Assembly: GCA_937885175.1 (NCBI GenBank)
Contig: CAKZZO010000131.1
Coordinates: 1 to 64,000, forward strand
Length of the DNA: 64,000 bases
Direction of reading: 5' to 3'
Origin: an uncultured Treponema sp.
GTDB taxonomy: Bacteria; Spirochaetota; Spirochaetia; Treponematales; Treponemataceae
Positions within the stretch are counted from its first letter, which is position 1. Each line of letters starts with the position of its first letter. Below the pieces are notes generated by a model that saw only the letters and a program-made list of their open reading frames with translations, was not told where the DNA came from and did not search any database. Shown here piece after piece: positions 43,636 through 52,600 of this stretch. A program made the translations under genes and the position numbers.

Positions 43636-45906
43636 CTAGCGAGTTTTGCGGGGATTCCGAGACTTTCTCTGGGGGGCGCGGTTTTTGCCGCCAGCACGAC
43701 CGTGCTGCTGGGCTTTGCGGGCTTCGGCGGCACGCTCGTTGGAAGCCTTGTATTCTTCCATGCGCTCAGGATTGTAAAAGCCGTCCCTCCAGTTAAAGCG
43801 CGATGTTTCAGGAACGGGGAGTTTTTTGAGCATGGCATTCTTAACCATTTTAAGTTCGCCCTTGCTGACCTTTGTTTTTGAAAAGTCAATCAAAATGCGG
43901 TGGAAGCCCTCATGGTCAAGCGCCTCTGTTTTATCCACAATAGAAAAGGGAGCCTCCGGCATGACAAAGGAGCCGTCTGGCGTAGCATTCACCTTAAACT
44001 CCATGCCCTCTTTATCGGTAAAATAGGTAAAATCATAGGAGGATGGCAGCTTAAAGCGCATACGGAAAAGAGTCGGATAGGCATAGGCGGTAACCATTAC
44101 CCGGTCGCGCACATTTTTCTCAAAAGTCTCCTGCAGGTTCGCATAGGAATTTTCAATCGGCGTAATAAAGGCACCGATATTCTGATTTTCCAGCCAGCTT
44201 ACCGCCCAGCGGTTAAAGGTGTAGAGATAGGGACCAGCAATAATGTTTGCTCCTTTTTCCCGCAGCATGGCAATATGGGCTACGTTGTTTGCCACAAAGG
44301 TGGTAAAGCCGTCCGCAATAAAGGAGTCAAGATGTGCAGACAATTCATCTTCAATTGCGGCCGGACAGTAGGGGTCAAGGGAAATAATAACCTGCTTTTT
44401 TGAGAAAGGCAGCGTCGTCTTGTGGGCAAGCAAATCTGCTTTTGTCTCAAAATTTAATTCCAGAATCACGCGGACAGGATGCTGTGACTGCACGGCAAAC
44501 ATGTCGCCAATCGTAGAAACCTGCATGTAGAGTCCTTCGGGAAAATACGAAAGTTCATTCTTTGCTATAGGGGTCAAATCCAGCACAGGAAGTTTTTCAG
44601 CCCCAGGCTGCTGACGGAAGCGACCGATGTCATTGGGAAGCACACGGTTGTAGCGTTTGGACATGGATTTTGTCTGCAAGAGGTAGACTGCATCCCCCCG
44701 GGCAAAGCCTGTAGGAATGTCAATCCAGCGGTTGCCTTTTTCATCAGTCTGAACAGTACGAACCTTGTGGCTTACGCGGCCAGTATCATCTTTTTTATGC
44801 AGGCGAATAGAGTCACCAGGGTCGGGGTCATAGGAGCCACCTTTCAGGCATGCCATCTGCACCTGCCAGCTGGAGGGGTCTGCATCAGGCGCGGCAGTTT
44901 CCTGTGCCCGGCGGCGGGTCTCGTCATCTGCACTCTGGAGTTTGTCAATAAGTCCAAGGTAAATGCCTGTGCCGCCAGCCTGTTTTGGATTCAAGATAGC
45001 GTCTCCCGCCTTTTCCACGCCCGCTTCATTGGTCTTAAAATTATACCAATAAGTTGTCTTGGAGCGGGCAAAGTCGGTGGCAAGCATACGCTTTGCGGCT
45101 GCGACCGAACCTTTTTTGTCTTCCTGCCAGTGATCCATAAGATAGCGGTAGGCCGCAACAACAGAACCAACATATTCGGCACTCTTCATGCGGCCTTCAA
45201 TTTTAAATGACTCCACGCCAATCTGCATCAGGTCAGGAATATGGTCAATCAACTGCAAGTCCGATGGAGAAAAATAGTAGCCCTGCTCACTTCCCTCGCC
45301 CATTTCGGCGGTGTAAAAGCGACGGCAGGTCTGAGTACACATGCCACGGTTTGCACTCTTTCCCCCCAGAAAGCTGGAAAAAAGACAGAGACCGCTTTCG
45401 CTTACACACAGGGCACCGTGCACAAAGATTTCCAGTTCTGTTTTTGTCTGTGATTTGATTTTTCTGATTTCTTCAAGCCCCAGTTCACGGGCAAGAACCA
45501 CGCGCTGCAAGCCTTCTTTTGCCAGAAGATTAACACCTGCGGCACTTTCCACATTCATCTGCGTGGAGCCATGCAGTTCAAGATTGGGAAAAAATTCCTG
45601 GCACATGCGTACCACGCCAAAATCCTGCACGATAAGTCCATCTGGCCCAATTTTATTCAGGTAGGAAAGAAAACGGTAGAGACGTTCTGTTTCTCGTTCT
45701 TCGCATACCGTGTTCACCGTCACATAGATTTTCTTGCCCTGACGGTGCAATGCATTCACCGCACCCTCAAACTGATTCCATGCAAAGTTTGATGAGCGCA
45801 AGCGTGCGTTAAAACTTTTGAGACCGAGATATACTGCGTCTGCGCCTTCGCCAATTGCGGCATCCAAGGCTTCCGGATTTCCGGCGGGTGCTAATAATTC
45901 TGCCAT
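43636..45906 (-). CDS. U32-family peptidase / tRNA-rRNA hydroxylation-type protein
   Basis: A 756-residue U32 protein (long form, like RlhA/YdcP). It opens MAELLAPAGNPEALDAAI with GADAVYLGL, and carries the U32 signature ELEIFVHGALCVSESGLC with cysteines continued in NRGMCTQTC, which bind a [4Fe-4S] cluster in characterised members. A C-terminal U32 extension domain and a basic tail (RKAQQHGRAGGKNRAPQRK) follow. Known relatives hydroxylate 23S rRNA or tRNA using prephenate; protease activity is doubtful. The start is set by the family opening and a -10 box six bases upstream. Confidence 0.87.
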   Translation of the reverse strand: MAELLAPAGNPEALDAAIGEGADAVYLGLKSFNARLRSSNFAWNQFEGAVNALHRQGKKIYVTVNTVCEERETERLYRFLSYLNKIGPDGLIVQDFGVVRMCQEFFPNLELHGSTQMNVESAAGVNLLAKEGLQRVVLARELGLEEIRKIKSQTKTELEIFVHGALCVSESGLCLFSSFLGGKSANRGMCTQTCRRFYTAEMGEGSEQGYYFSPSDLQLIDHIPDLMQIGVESFKIEGRMKSAEYVGSVVAAYRYLMDHWQEDKKGSVAAAKRMLATDFARSKTTYWYNFKTNEAGVEKAGDAILNPKQAGGTGIYLGLIDKLQSADDETRRRAQETAAPDADPSSWQVQMACLKGGSYDPDPGDSIRLHKKDDTGRVSHKVRTVQTDEKGNRWIDIPTGFARGDAVYLLQTKSMSKRYNRVLPNDIGRFRQQPGAEKLPVLDLTPIAKNELSYFPEGLYMQVSTIGDMFAVQSQHPVRVILELNFETKADLLAHKTTLPFSKKQVIISLDPYCPAAIEDELSAHLDSFIADGFTTFVANNVAHIAMLREKGANIIAGPYLYTFNRWAVSWLENQNIGAFITPIENSYANLQETFEKNVRDRVMVTAYAYPTLFRMRFKLPSSYDFTYFTDKEGMEFKVNATPDGSFVMPEAPFSIVDKTEALDHEGFHRILIDFSKTKVSKGELKMVKNAMLKKLPVPETSRFNWRDGFYNPERMEEYKASNERAAEARKAQQHGRAGGKNRAPQRKSRNPRKTR

Positions 45907-45918
45907 TCCCCCACTATA
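45907..45918 (-). promoter_or_regulatory. -10 box adjacent to the U32 start
   Basis: Minus strand TATAGT (45913-45918), GGGGGA, ATG 45906, with TAGTCA 17 bases before the -10. A leaderless start, although GGGGG might act as a very close ribosome site. Confidence 0.5.
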
Positions 45919-45975
45919 GCACAGAACGGCAGATGTGACTAGCACGGCAGCGGCCGAGACCCGCACACAGACTGT

Positions 45976-46101
45976 CTATGCGGTCAGTTTGGGCTTATGC
46001 TTCATTGCATCTTCGAGCAGTTCGATGACCCGCTCTGTCTCACCCTTCTTAAGCATATCAACAACCAGCGAAATCAATAAATCAAATTCTTTACTTGTCA
46101 T
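45976..46101 (-). CDS. Possible small protein of 41 residues
   Basis: A short frame starting ATG 46101 with GGAG five bases upstream (an in-frame ATG at 46110 also exists) and ending TAG at 45976. It encodes MTSKEFDLLISLVVDMLKKG, then TERVIELLEDAMKHKPKLTA, a compact amphipathic helical protein with plausible codon use. No family is recognised. The gap between the U32 gene and the LTD lipoprotein gene is otherwise empty, so this is a reasonable but unproven small gene. Confidence 0.45.
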   Translation of the reverse strand: MTSKEFDLLISLVVDMLKKGETERVIELLEDAMKHKPKLTA

Positions 46102-46175
46102 ATACTCCATACCTTCATGTTACTACATGCCGATTTCTTTGTGAAGTCATTAAAGAAGTCATATGCAATTTTTCT

Positions 46176-47291
46176 TCATTTTTCATAGGCTTCTCCGCTG
46201 TTGGGAAGGCCTGGTGTGGCGCAGGATGTGTTTACCACAAGCCAGTCTGATGCACTTGTGGGGATAATTGCCCCCCGCTCATAGGATTTTGCCGCCAGTT
46301 CCGCGATATTCTGCCGGCAAAGCGTTCTCGTTGTGGTAGCTCCCTCATTGCTTGCGGCATCCGCAAGAGCAGAACTTTTCCAGATTCCTTTTGAAACTGC
46401 CTTTGCCGCAAGCTCCTTGGAAAGAGGCTTCTGCCAGTCGCTTTTTGTGCCGTCACTGTAAAGCACTGCGTCCAGCACAGAGTTTCCCCCGTCCGCACTG
46501 AGCACAAGCACATCGGTTTTCTGCAGGCGGGCAGAATCATCTTCGTTTTCCGCCCACAAATCCCGCGCCGTGTCGCAGTTATTGTTGTTCACGGCAGCAG
46601 GTGCAAGAGTCAGGTCTTTTCCAGTCTCATCCAGACAAGATTCGGGCGTGTCCGTGTCGTGGCGAAAATGAATCGTAATGTATTCTCCTGTCTTCACCTC
46701 CATTTTTGGAAAGGAATACTTTTTCTCCTTTCCGTCGTAGCCGCCAATCACTTGCAGTCCTGCCGTATTGCCGCCTTCAAGCACATAGAGTTCCACAAAT
46801 TCCGGCGTTTTTCCCGTTCCCTCGCTGCGGATTTCGCTAAAGACCATGACAGGAAGGCTGTCATTATAGCCGATAAAGGGCAGACTGAATGTCAGCGTAT
46901 TGCCGTTCAAATCTTCCACAATGCCCGTCAAATGATAGCGCACACCGATTTCCGTGGGGTCTGCAAGAGTCAGTTCAGCCACCGTTTTCTTCTCGTTATA
47001 GGAAACAGTCACCTGACTTACCGAAGCATTTTCTTCATCTGCTTTCGTAAAGACCACATTTTTGAGCGTCATGGGTTCCGAGCAGGCAATTTCCAGAGTA
47101 CTGCGCTGCTTAAAGTCAAAGGACAGAATCTGGGGCACAACCTTGTCCACCGTCACGATTTCAACTCCTTCCTCCGTGAGTTTACAGGAGACAGGAGCCG
47201 CCATAAAAAGAACACTGATACAGATTCCTGCACAAGCCACCATGTAGCGAAGCACAGGTAAAATAAATTGATAGAAATCCCGTTTTTTCAT
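46176..47291 (-). CDS. Lipoprotein with Ig-like and lamin-tail-like domains
   Basis: A 371-residue lipoprotein (lipobox AAPVSC, Cys36). Residues about 45-140 resemble an SbsA-type Ig-like domain (QRSTLEIACSEPMTL, then DLNGNTLTFSLPFIG). From MVFSEIRSEG onward (about 150) it matches the lamin tail domain layout: TPEFVELYVLEGGNT, then GEYITIHF and DVLVLSADGGNSVLDAVLY. It ends CATPGLPNSGEAYEK, the usual LTD close. Such proteins are often tied to extracellular DNA or nuclease functions. GGAGG precedes the ATG, and the promoter is the shared TATATATA type, linking it to ssb and the secretion operon. Confidence 0.75.
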   Translation of the reverse strand: MKKRDFYQFILPVLRYMVACAGICISVLFMAAPVSCKLTEEGVEIVTVDKVVPQILSFDFKQRSTLEIACSEPMTLKNVVFTKADEENASVSQVTVSYNEKKTVAELTLADPTEIGVRYHLTGIVEDLNGNTLTFSLPFIGYNDSLPVMVFSEIRSEGTGKTPEFVELYVLEGGNTAGLQVIGGYDGKEKKYSFPKMEVKTGEYITIHFRHDTDTPESCLDETGKDLTLAPAAVNNNNCDTARDLWAENEDDSARLQKTDVLVLSADGGNSVLDAVLYSDGTKSDWQKPLSKELAAKAVSKGIWKSSALADAASNEGATTTRTLCRQNIAELAAKSYERGAIIPTSASDWLVVNTSCATPGLPNSGEAYEK

Positions 47292-47305
47292 CTTAAAACC
47301 TCCAC

Positions 47306-47371
47306 CTTATATATAGGCTTTAAAATGCAAAAAACTACAAAAAATTTTTTAAGAAATGCAAAAAAAAAATG
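47306..47371 (-). promoter_or_regulatory. LTD-lipoprotein promoter with the shared TATATATA element
   Basis: Minus strand: TTTTTGCATTTTAAAGCC then TATATATAAG (47306-47333). Upstream TTTTTTTGCATTTCTTAAAA and a TTTTTTGTAG copy match the ssb promoter over about 60 bases. The leader is short and has GGAGG. Confidence 0.65.
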
Positions 47372-47401
47372 ATTTTTTTTTCAGAAAAGACGCAAAAACA
47401 A

Positions 47402-47429
47402 AAAATCCCGCAGCTCAGTGCGGGATTTT
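47402..47429 (-). terminator. Intrinsic terminator after the DUF2259 gene
   Basis: AAAATCCCGCA (47402-47412) pairs perfectly with TGCGGGATTTT (47419-47429); T-runs lie on both sides, so it can work in both directions. It begins three bases after the DUF2259 stop codon. Confidence 0.85.
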
Positions 47430-47431
47430 CG

Positions 47432-48130
47432 TTACAGGCGGATTGTCTCAACCATGTAACGGATTGACGTGCCGTTTTTATCCTTCACCTGTTTTTCTAT
47501 GACAAAGACAAGGTTTCTGCCTGTCTTATCAGAAAAAATCCGGTCAACCTTGTAGGAAGAAACGCCCTTTCGCTTTACTGAGGGATTTCCAACAATATTC
47601 CGGCTCAAGAGTTCTCCGTTTTCATTTTTCTTTTCCAGTGTGATTGAAAATGAAGAACGGATGTTCAAATCGCTTCCCTCCACGCGGGGATTCACTTTTA
47701 TGTGATAGAAGACGCTCTGTTCAGTGGAAGACCCTTCAAAATCCTTAAAGACGATTTCCGTTCCGTCGTTTACCCGCTCATCGCGAATGTAGAGGAGATT
47801 TTCAGGAAGAGCCGGCTTGCACTCATACTTTCTGACTGCCCAGCCTGCCTTTGCAAGCAATTCGTCATAGACAGTCTTGCCGCTTTTTGATGCAGTGGCA
47901 CTTGAAGGCTCAGTCTTGAAGACTCCGCCTGAAACGAAGTCATTTTTTGCTATATCTACCGTATAGATTTCCGCATATCCCTGAAAGTCATTGTCGGTGC
48001 GACCATATTCACCAAAAATATATGTCTTTCCGTCAGAAGATATCCCCACATCGACAAAGGCAGCTGCATCTCCAGCAAAAGCGCACAGCGAAGCCGCAAG
48101 AACTATAATTCCGCATAATACCTTTTTCAT
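47432..48130 (-). CDS. DUF2259-type predicted secreted protein
   Basis: A 232-residue protein with a Sec signal peptide (VLAASLCAFAGDAAA). The mature N-terminus FVDVGISSDGKTYIFGEYG and TDNDFQGYAEIYTVDIAKN is the recognisable opening of the DUF2259 family, common in treponemes. The rest is beta-rich, with a basic C-terminal third. Function is unknown. It has a GGAGG site and its own terminator, so it is monocistronic, divergent from the membrane-protein gene at 48208. Confidence 0.75.
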   Translation of the reverse strand: MKKVLCGIIVLAASLCAFAGDAAAFVDVGISSDGKTYIFGEYGRTDNDFQGYAEIYTVDIAKNDFVSGGVFKTEPSSATASKSGKTVYDELLAKAGWAVRKYECKPALPENLLYIRDERVNDGTEIVFKDFEGSSTEQSVFYHIKVNPRVEGSDLNIRSSFSITLEKKNENGELLSRNIVGNPSVKRKGVSSYKVDRIFSDKTGRNLVFVIEKQVKDKNGTSIRYMVETIRL

Positions 48131-48172
48131 AATGCCTCCACTGTATTATTTTCGGCTCATTTTGCTTAACTC

Positions 48173-48207
48173 TTTACATATTTTGCAGTTAAGATTATGA
48201 TTTTACC
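48173..48207 (+). promoter_or_regulatory. Leaderless promoter of the 274-residue membrane protein
   Basis: TTTACA (48173-48178), 17-base spacer, TATGAT (48196-48201), TTTACC, ATG 48208. Two TTTTGC copies 21 bases apart lie across it (about 48160-48186). Confidence 0.6.
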
Positions 48208-49032
48208 ATGACCTTAAAAACAAGGAACAGCCTCACCAGATATATCTTTATTGTCTCACTGGCAATTATCGCGGCACACATTGCCACCGTCATCACGGCA
48301 ATTGTCACAAAATCCGTGGTGCCGCCAACAGGTCTCAGACCCCTCGTCATTGCAGACTCCTTTGTCCTGACCCGCTATGATTTTACGGCAGTCCTTGCCT
48401 CCATTACCATGCTCACGCTTTACGTACCGCTGGCTCTCTTTCTCGTGCTGAGGCTCTTTGAAAACACCCAGTCTGTCGAAGTGATTTTTTTCTGCGGTGC
48501 GCTTGTCGGCTGCCTGTGCGAGAGTACACGTTTCATCATTCCCCTCTTTGGCATCTGGCAGTCCTATTCAACACTGCTGTTTTTTCTCAGCAGAATCGTC
48601 TTTGCCGGAAGAATGATGGTGCCCCTCTTTTTCTTTGCCGCAGCAACCCTCTGCGATGGAGAACAGAGGCAGAACGTGGAACGCAACTTCAGCATTGTTC
48701 TTGCCCTGGCCACCGTTATTGCCTCGGCCATTCCCATGAACACGGCACAAACCACCACCGCCTGCATGGTTACCGAAGGCTTTGAGCCCATGCCCACCAT
48801 CATACGAATCCTGCTCTTCATCATCACTGGAGCCGTTTTTTACATCAATGGCAAAAAACATGACAGTCCCGAACTAAACAAGATTTCCTTCTTCTACATC
48901 TTTGTCGCAACAGGCTACCTCTGCCTGACAATTGCGGACAATTTTCTTTTTATGGGGCTGGGAACGATATTTCTCTACGCAGGAAGCGCTCAATTTTTGC
49001 GAAACCTGCACCGCCTATACATGTGGAAGTAG
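48208..49032 (+). CDS. Polytopic membrane protein of unknown function
   Basis: A 274-residue protein with about seven hydrophobic segments (for example YIFIVSLAIIAAHIATV, MLTLYVPLALFLVLRLF, IRILLFIITGAVFYI). No motif known to me is present; charged residues between the spans are few. It lacks a signal peptide and a ribosome site, and starts right after a -10 box. The last 18 bases overlap the convergent gene at 49015. Confidence 0.65.
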   Translation: MTLKTRNSLTRYIFIVSLAIIAAHIATVITAIVTKSVVPPTGLRPLVIADSFVLTRYDFTAVLASITMLTLYVPLALFLVLRLFENTQSVEVIFFCGALVGCLCESTRFIIPLFGIWQSYSTLLFFLSRIVFAGRMMVPLFFFAAATLCDGEQRQNVERNFSIVLALATVIASAIPMNTAQTTTACMVTEGFEPMPTIIRILLFIITGAVFYINGKKHDSPELNKISFFYIFVATGYLCLTIADNFLFMGLGTIFLYAGSAQFLRNLHRLYMWK

Positions 49033-49644
49033 ATATTGGGCAATGCCACCCAACAATAGGGGAATCAGCACATTGTCAAAATCTTTAAGGGGCAGTACTT
49101 CTACCGCCATGCCGCAGAGTGCAATAATCAGCGACAAAAGGCAGTTTTGACTTACAAGAAAGGTCGAAGAAAAAATTGCGCCAAAACAGGCCAGACTTCC
49201 CGCGGCAGTTTTTCCAAAGGTAAAGGGAATTTTGATTCTGCCAAAAGCCTTTCCCACCAGACTTGCAAGCCCATCACCAAATGCCAGGGCAAGAATACCG
49301 ATTGCAGCAGCCTTTTCATTCCACAGCAAGGCCGCACCGATAATGCCAGCAACCAAAGTAACTGGTCCCAGTACAAATTTATGTTCATCACGTCTGCGGG
49401 CAGCGGCGGCAGTAATGTCAGAAATCAGCGGCACTTCCCTGCCATTCATGCGCATTTTTTCGGCAATCACATAGACAAGGCCCGTCGCCGAAAGCGCAAG
49501 AATCGTAAAGCCATAAAAAAAGTGCAGCATGAGGGGCACAAAAGCCGTACCCATATGAATAGTCTTGCGAAACAATTCCTTCTGCAAATCATAGAGGTGA
49601 CGCTTTACATCAATGCCTGCCTGAGCGCAAAAAACCTTTATCAT
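49015..49644 (-). CDS. Dolichol/phytol-kinase-like (CTP-dependent) membrane protein
   Basis: A 209-residue membrane protein with the SEC59/DGK1/VTE5-type blocks LFRKTIHMGTAFVPL near the N-terminus and LAFGDGLASLVGKAFGR, the CTP-binding segment, then VEVLPLKDFDNVLIPL at the end. Enzymes of this family phosphorylate polyprenols, phytol or diacylglycerol with CTP. It is coupled to the flcA gene by a 4-base overlap, suggesting a link to envelope lipid supply, but substrate is unknown. Confidence 0.75.
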   Translation of the reverse strand: MIKVFCAQAGIDVKRHLYDLQKELFRKTIHMGTAFVPLMLHFFYGFTILALSATGLVYVIAEKMRMNGREVPLISDITAAAARRRDEHKFVLGPVTLVAGIIGAALLWNEKAAAIGILALAFGDGLASLVGKAFGRIKIPFTFGKTAAGSLACFGAIFSSTFLVSQNCLLSLIIALCGMAVEVLPLKDFDNVLIPLLLGGIAQYLLPHV

Positions 49645-52600
49645 TCCAGTGCCGTCTCTCCGTCCAAAGTCTTGGGAATATCGGTGTAAATTGCCGGCTC
49701 AAAGTCCGAATAGGGGTGGGTAATATACTTTGAGTTCTGGGCGGCAAGATTTGAGCCTTCCAGACGCTTCATCGTTTCCGGGTTACGGGTATAGGCATCC
49801 CAGGCGCGGATTGAATCAGAAAGACGAACCAAGGCTTCTGCATTCTTTGCACTGTCACCCGTCTGTCTGGCCAAACGATAGAGGGTAACACCCAGATTGT
49901 TGTTCGCCTTTACAAACATATCCAAAAGCACGTTGTCATCATCATCCACATGAGGATTAAAAATCACCCGGCGCGCCCTGTCGCTGTTGAGGCGGGTAAT
50001 CAAATCTGAATAGTAGCCCTGAGCGGCAAAATTGTCACCCCGCAGGGAAAGCGTATTTCCCAAAGAAAGCAGCAGGCTTGCGTCCGCCCCTTTTGTCTCA
50101 GCTGTCTTGATGAATGAGCCAAGTGCTTTTTCATAATTCTTTTTATTGTAATGAATTGCACCGATGCGATAATTGAGCGAAGGCGTATCGTTTTCCATGT
50201 CCAGAGCCGTCTGATAATTTGAGAGAGCCGCGTCCATGTCGCCGGTAATGAAATAATCCAGATCACCCATGTCTGCATAGAGTTTTCCGGTATTCTCGTC
50301 GCCTGCAAGTCCCGTCTTTTCGTGTTCTTCGGTGTAGACGTTAATGCCTTTTGTGTAGGACTCCTGCGCCTTGATGTATTCGCGGTCTCGGGCAAAAAGT
50401 TCGCCAAGAATGCGGTTTCCGTTTATCTCGCGGTAGGTATTCTTGCGGGTACGGACAGGAGCCTTTTCAAACAAATCCAAGGCGATCTGCATTTCACGGC
50501 GGGCAGAATTGTCATTGTTATTCTGCAGGAAGTAGCGGGAAAGATTGTAGCGGGCCACAGGATTTACCGGGTCAAGTTTAACCGCAGTCTCCAGCATGTC
50601 CAGCACGTCTTCAATAGATGAGCGCAGGGATTCTTCCGTCTTGCTGAGTTTTCCATAAAGTTTATCCAAGAGGTAGCCACTTAATTCCGTCCAGTCTTCC
50701 GCCCCCAGAGACTTTTTATTGCTGTAAAAGCGGTTTTTAAGGCTCAGCACGTTGGGCAGATTATCCGTGCGGATAAAATAGCGCATCATGCGGGACATGT
50801 ACAAATCCGTACCGCCATAAAGCTGAATCAGGTTTGAATATTCCTGGCGGGCCAGTTCATATTTTTTCGGGTCAACTTCCGCCCATTCAAGGAAGATGTC
50901 ACCCAAAAGCAAAATTCCTGCGCTGTCGTTTATATAGTGGTCGAGCACGGAACGACGGACAATTTCTTCCGCACGGGCATAATTTGCCCGCTCATACAGT
51001 TCCATCTGGGCATATTCCAGACCTGCCTGCTTGTCATAATTAAAGATTCCTAGAATATTGCGGTACATCTGGGCAGCGCGCTCAAACTGCTTGTGCTCGC
51101 GGTAGCCTTTTGCATAGCGGAAGAACCATTTCTTTACCGGGCGATAGGTCACTGCCTGCTGAAAGAGTTCTTCTGACTGAGGATACTCGTTGTTTTCCAG
51201 CATGGTGTAGCCCTGGCGGTAGAGTTTGCTTGCCATGACCGGCTGATAGACAAAGCGTTTTCCTGCCTGAAAGAGAAAAAATCCCACAATCGTAAGCAAG
51301 ACACCCGCCACCGCCATAGGAAGAATGCGGTTTTTGAGCTGATACTGAAAGGACTGCTTGTACGCCTCGTATTCAGCGACAGAGCGGCGTTCAAAATCTC
51401 GGGGAACATCAATAGAAATATCCAGCAGTTTTTCCAGGTGACCTGCCAACTGGCGTGCGGAAACCTTTTTGAGGACTTTTTCAACAACTTCAAAGATTAC
51501 GTCGTCCTTAAATTCATCTTTTACGATAAAGTCTTCTACCGCAATACGCAGATTCAGTGGATAGGAGGCAAGATTTTTCTTGAATTTCTCATATTCTTCC
51601 TCGGTCAGCGTGTTCGGCGGACGATCCGCTTTTGCCTTGGAAAAGTCAGGAGAATCAATACGGAAACCGCCTTTTTTTTCATCAGGAGCGGTATCGGTAT
51701 CAGAAAAGCCCGGAATCTCAAAATCATCAGTCAGTTCAAAATCATCGCCTGAACTTTCGCCTGTAAGGGGAAAATCACTGTCAAAGGGGAGTGCAGGTCC
51801 TGCATTCCCGCCGTCGCCACTTTCTGATGAAAAGTCCAAGCCCTCCATCTCCGAAGTGTCGAACATTTCCGCAGGCACGTCCATTGCAGCGTCAGGAGCT
51901 TCTCCCGTGGGAGCAGTTCCCATGCCCTCAGGAAAATCAAGGTCTGAGGTATCAAACATGCTGGTAAAGTCATCAGCCGAAGAAGACGTATCAGAAGGCG
52001 CAGCATTATCCGTTCCGCTTCCCATATCCATGGAAAAATCATCGGGGAGCGAACTCTCGCCAGTACTTTCGCCAGAACCTTCACCACTATCTTCACCAGC
52101 GTCCGGCATAGCAGATTCGCTTTCAGAAGCAGTTTCTCCTCCCAGTGCGGCAAAGTCGTCCAGCGGCGGAAGAGAATCCATGGAAAAGTCGTCCATAGAA
52201 AAATCTGATGCAGAGGTGCTGCCATCTTGAGGAAGTTCTGTATCAGAAGAAGCAGTCTCTTCTGTTTTCTGCAGCTCAGCGGCAGGCTTTTCCGCCGGTG
52301 TTTCCGAACCCATGTCAATTTCTTCACCGCTAAAGCCAAAATCATCAGGCAGGGAAAGAGAATCAAGGTCAAAATCCCCAGCCCCGTCTGCCGCAGGCTG
52401 AGATGCAAGGTCAGCCTCCCCTGCCTCAGATTCCGCCTCTGTTTTTGCGACAGACGCATCCTCAGAGCTTTCTTTTGCCTTTGGCTTAAAAAGCGCGTCC
52501 AGTGCTGCCTGGTCAAGGGCTATGGGGTTTTCATGATCTTCATCGGGCAAAAGCTCATCCATCGAAGGGAGTCCGTCGGGAACTTCAAGGTCTTCATCCG

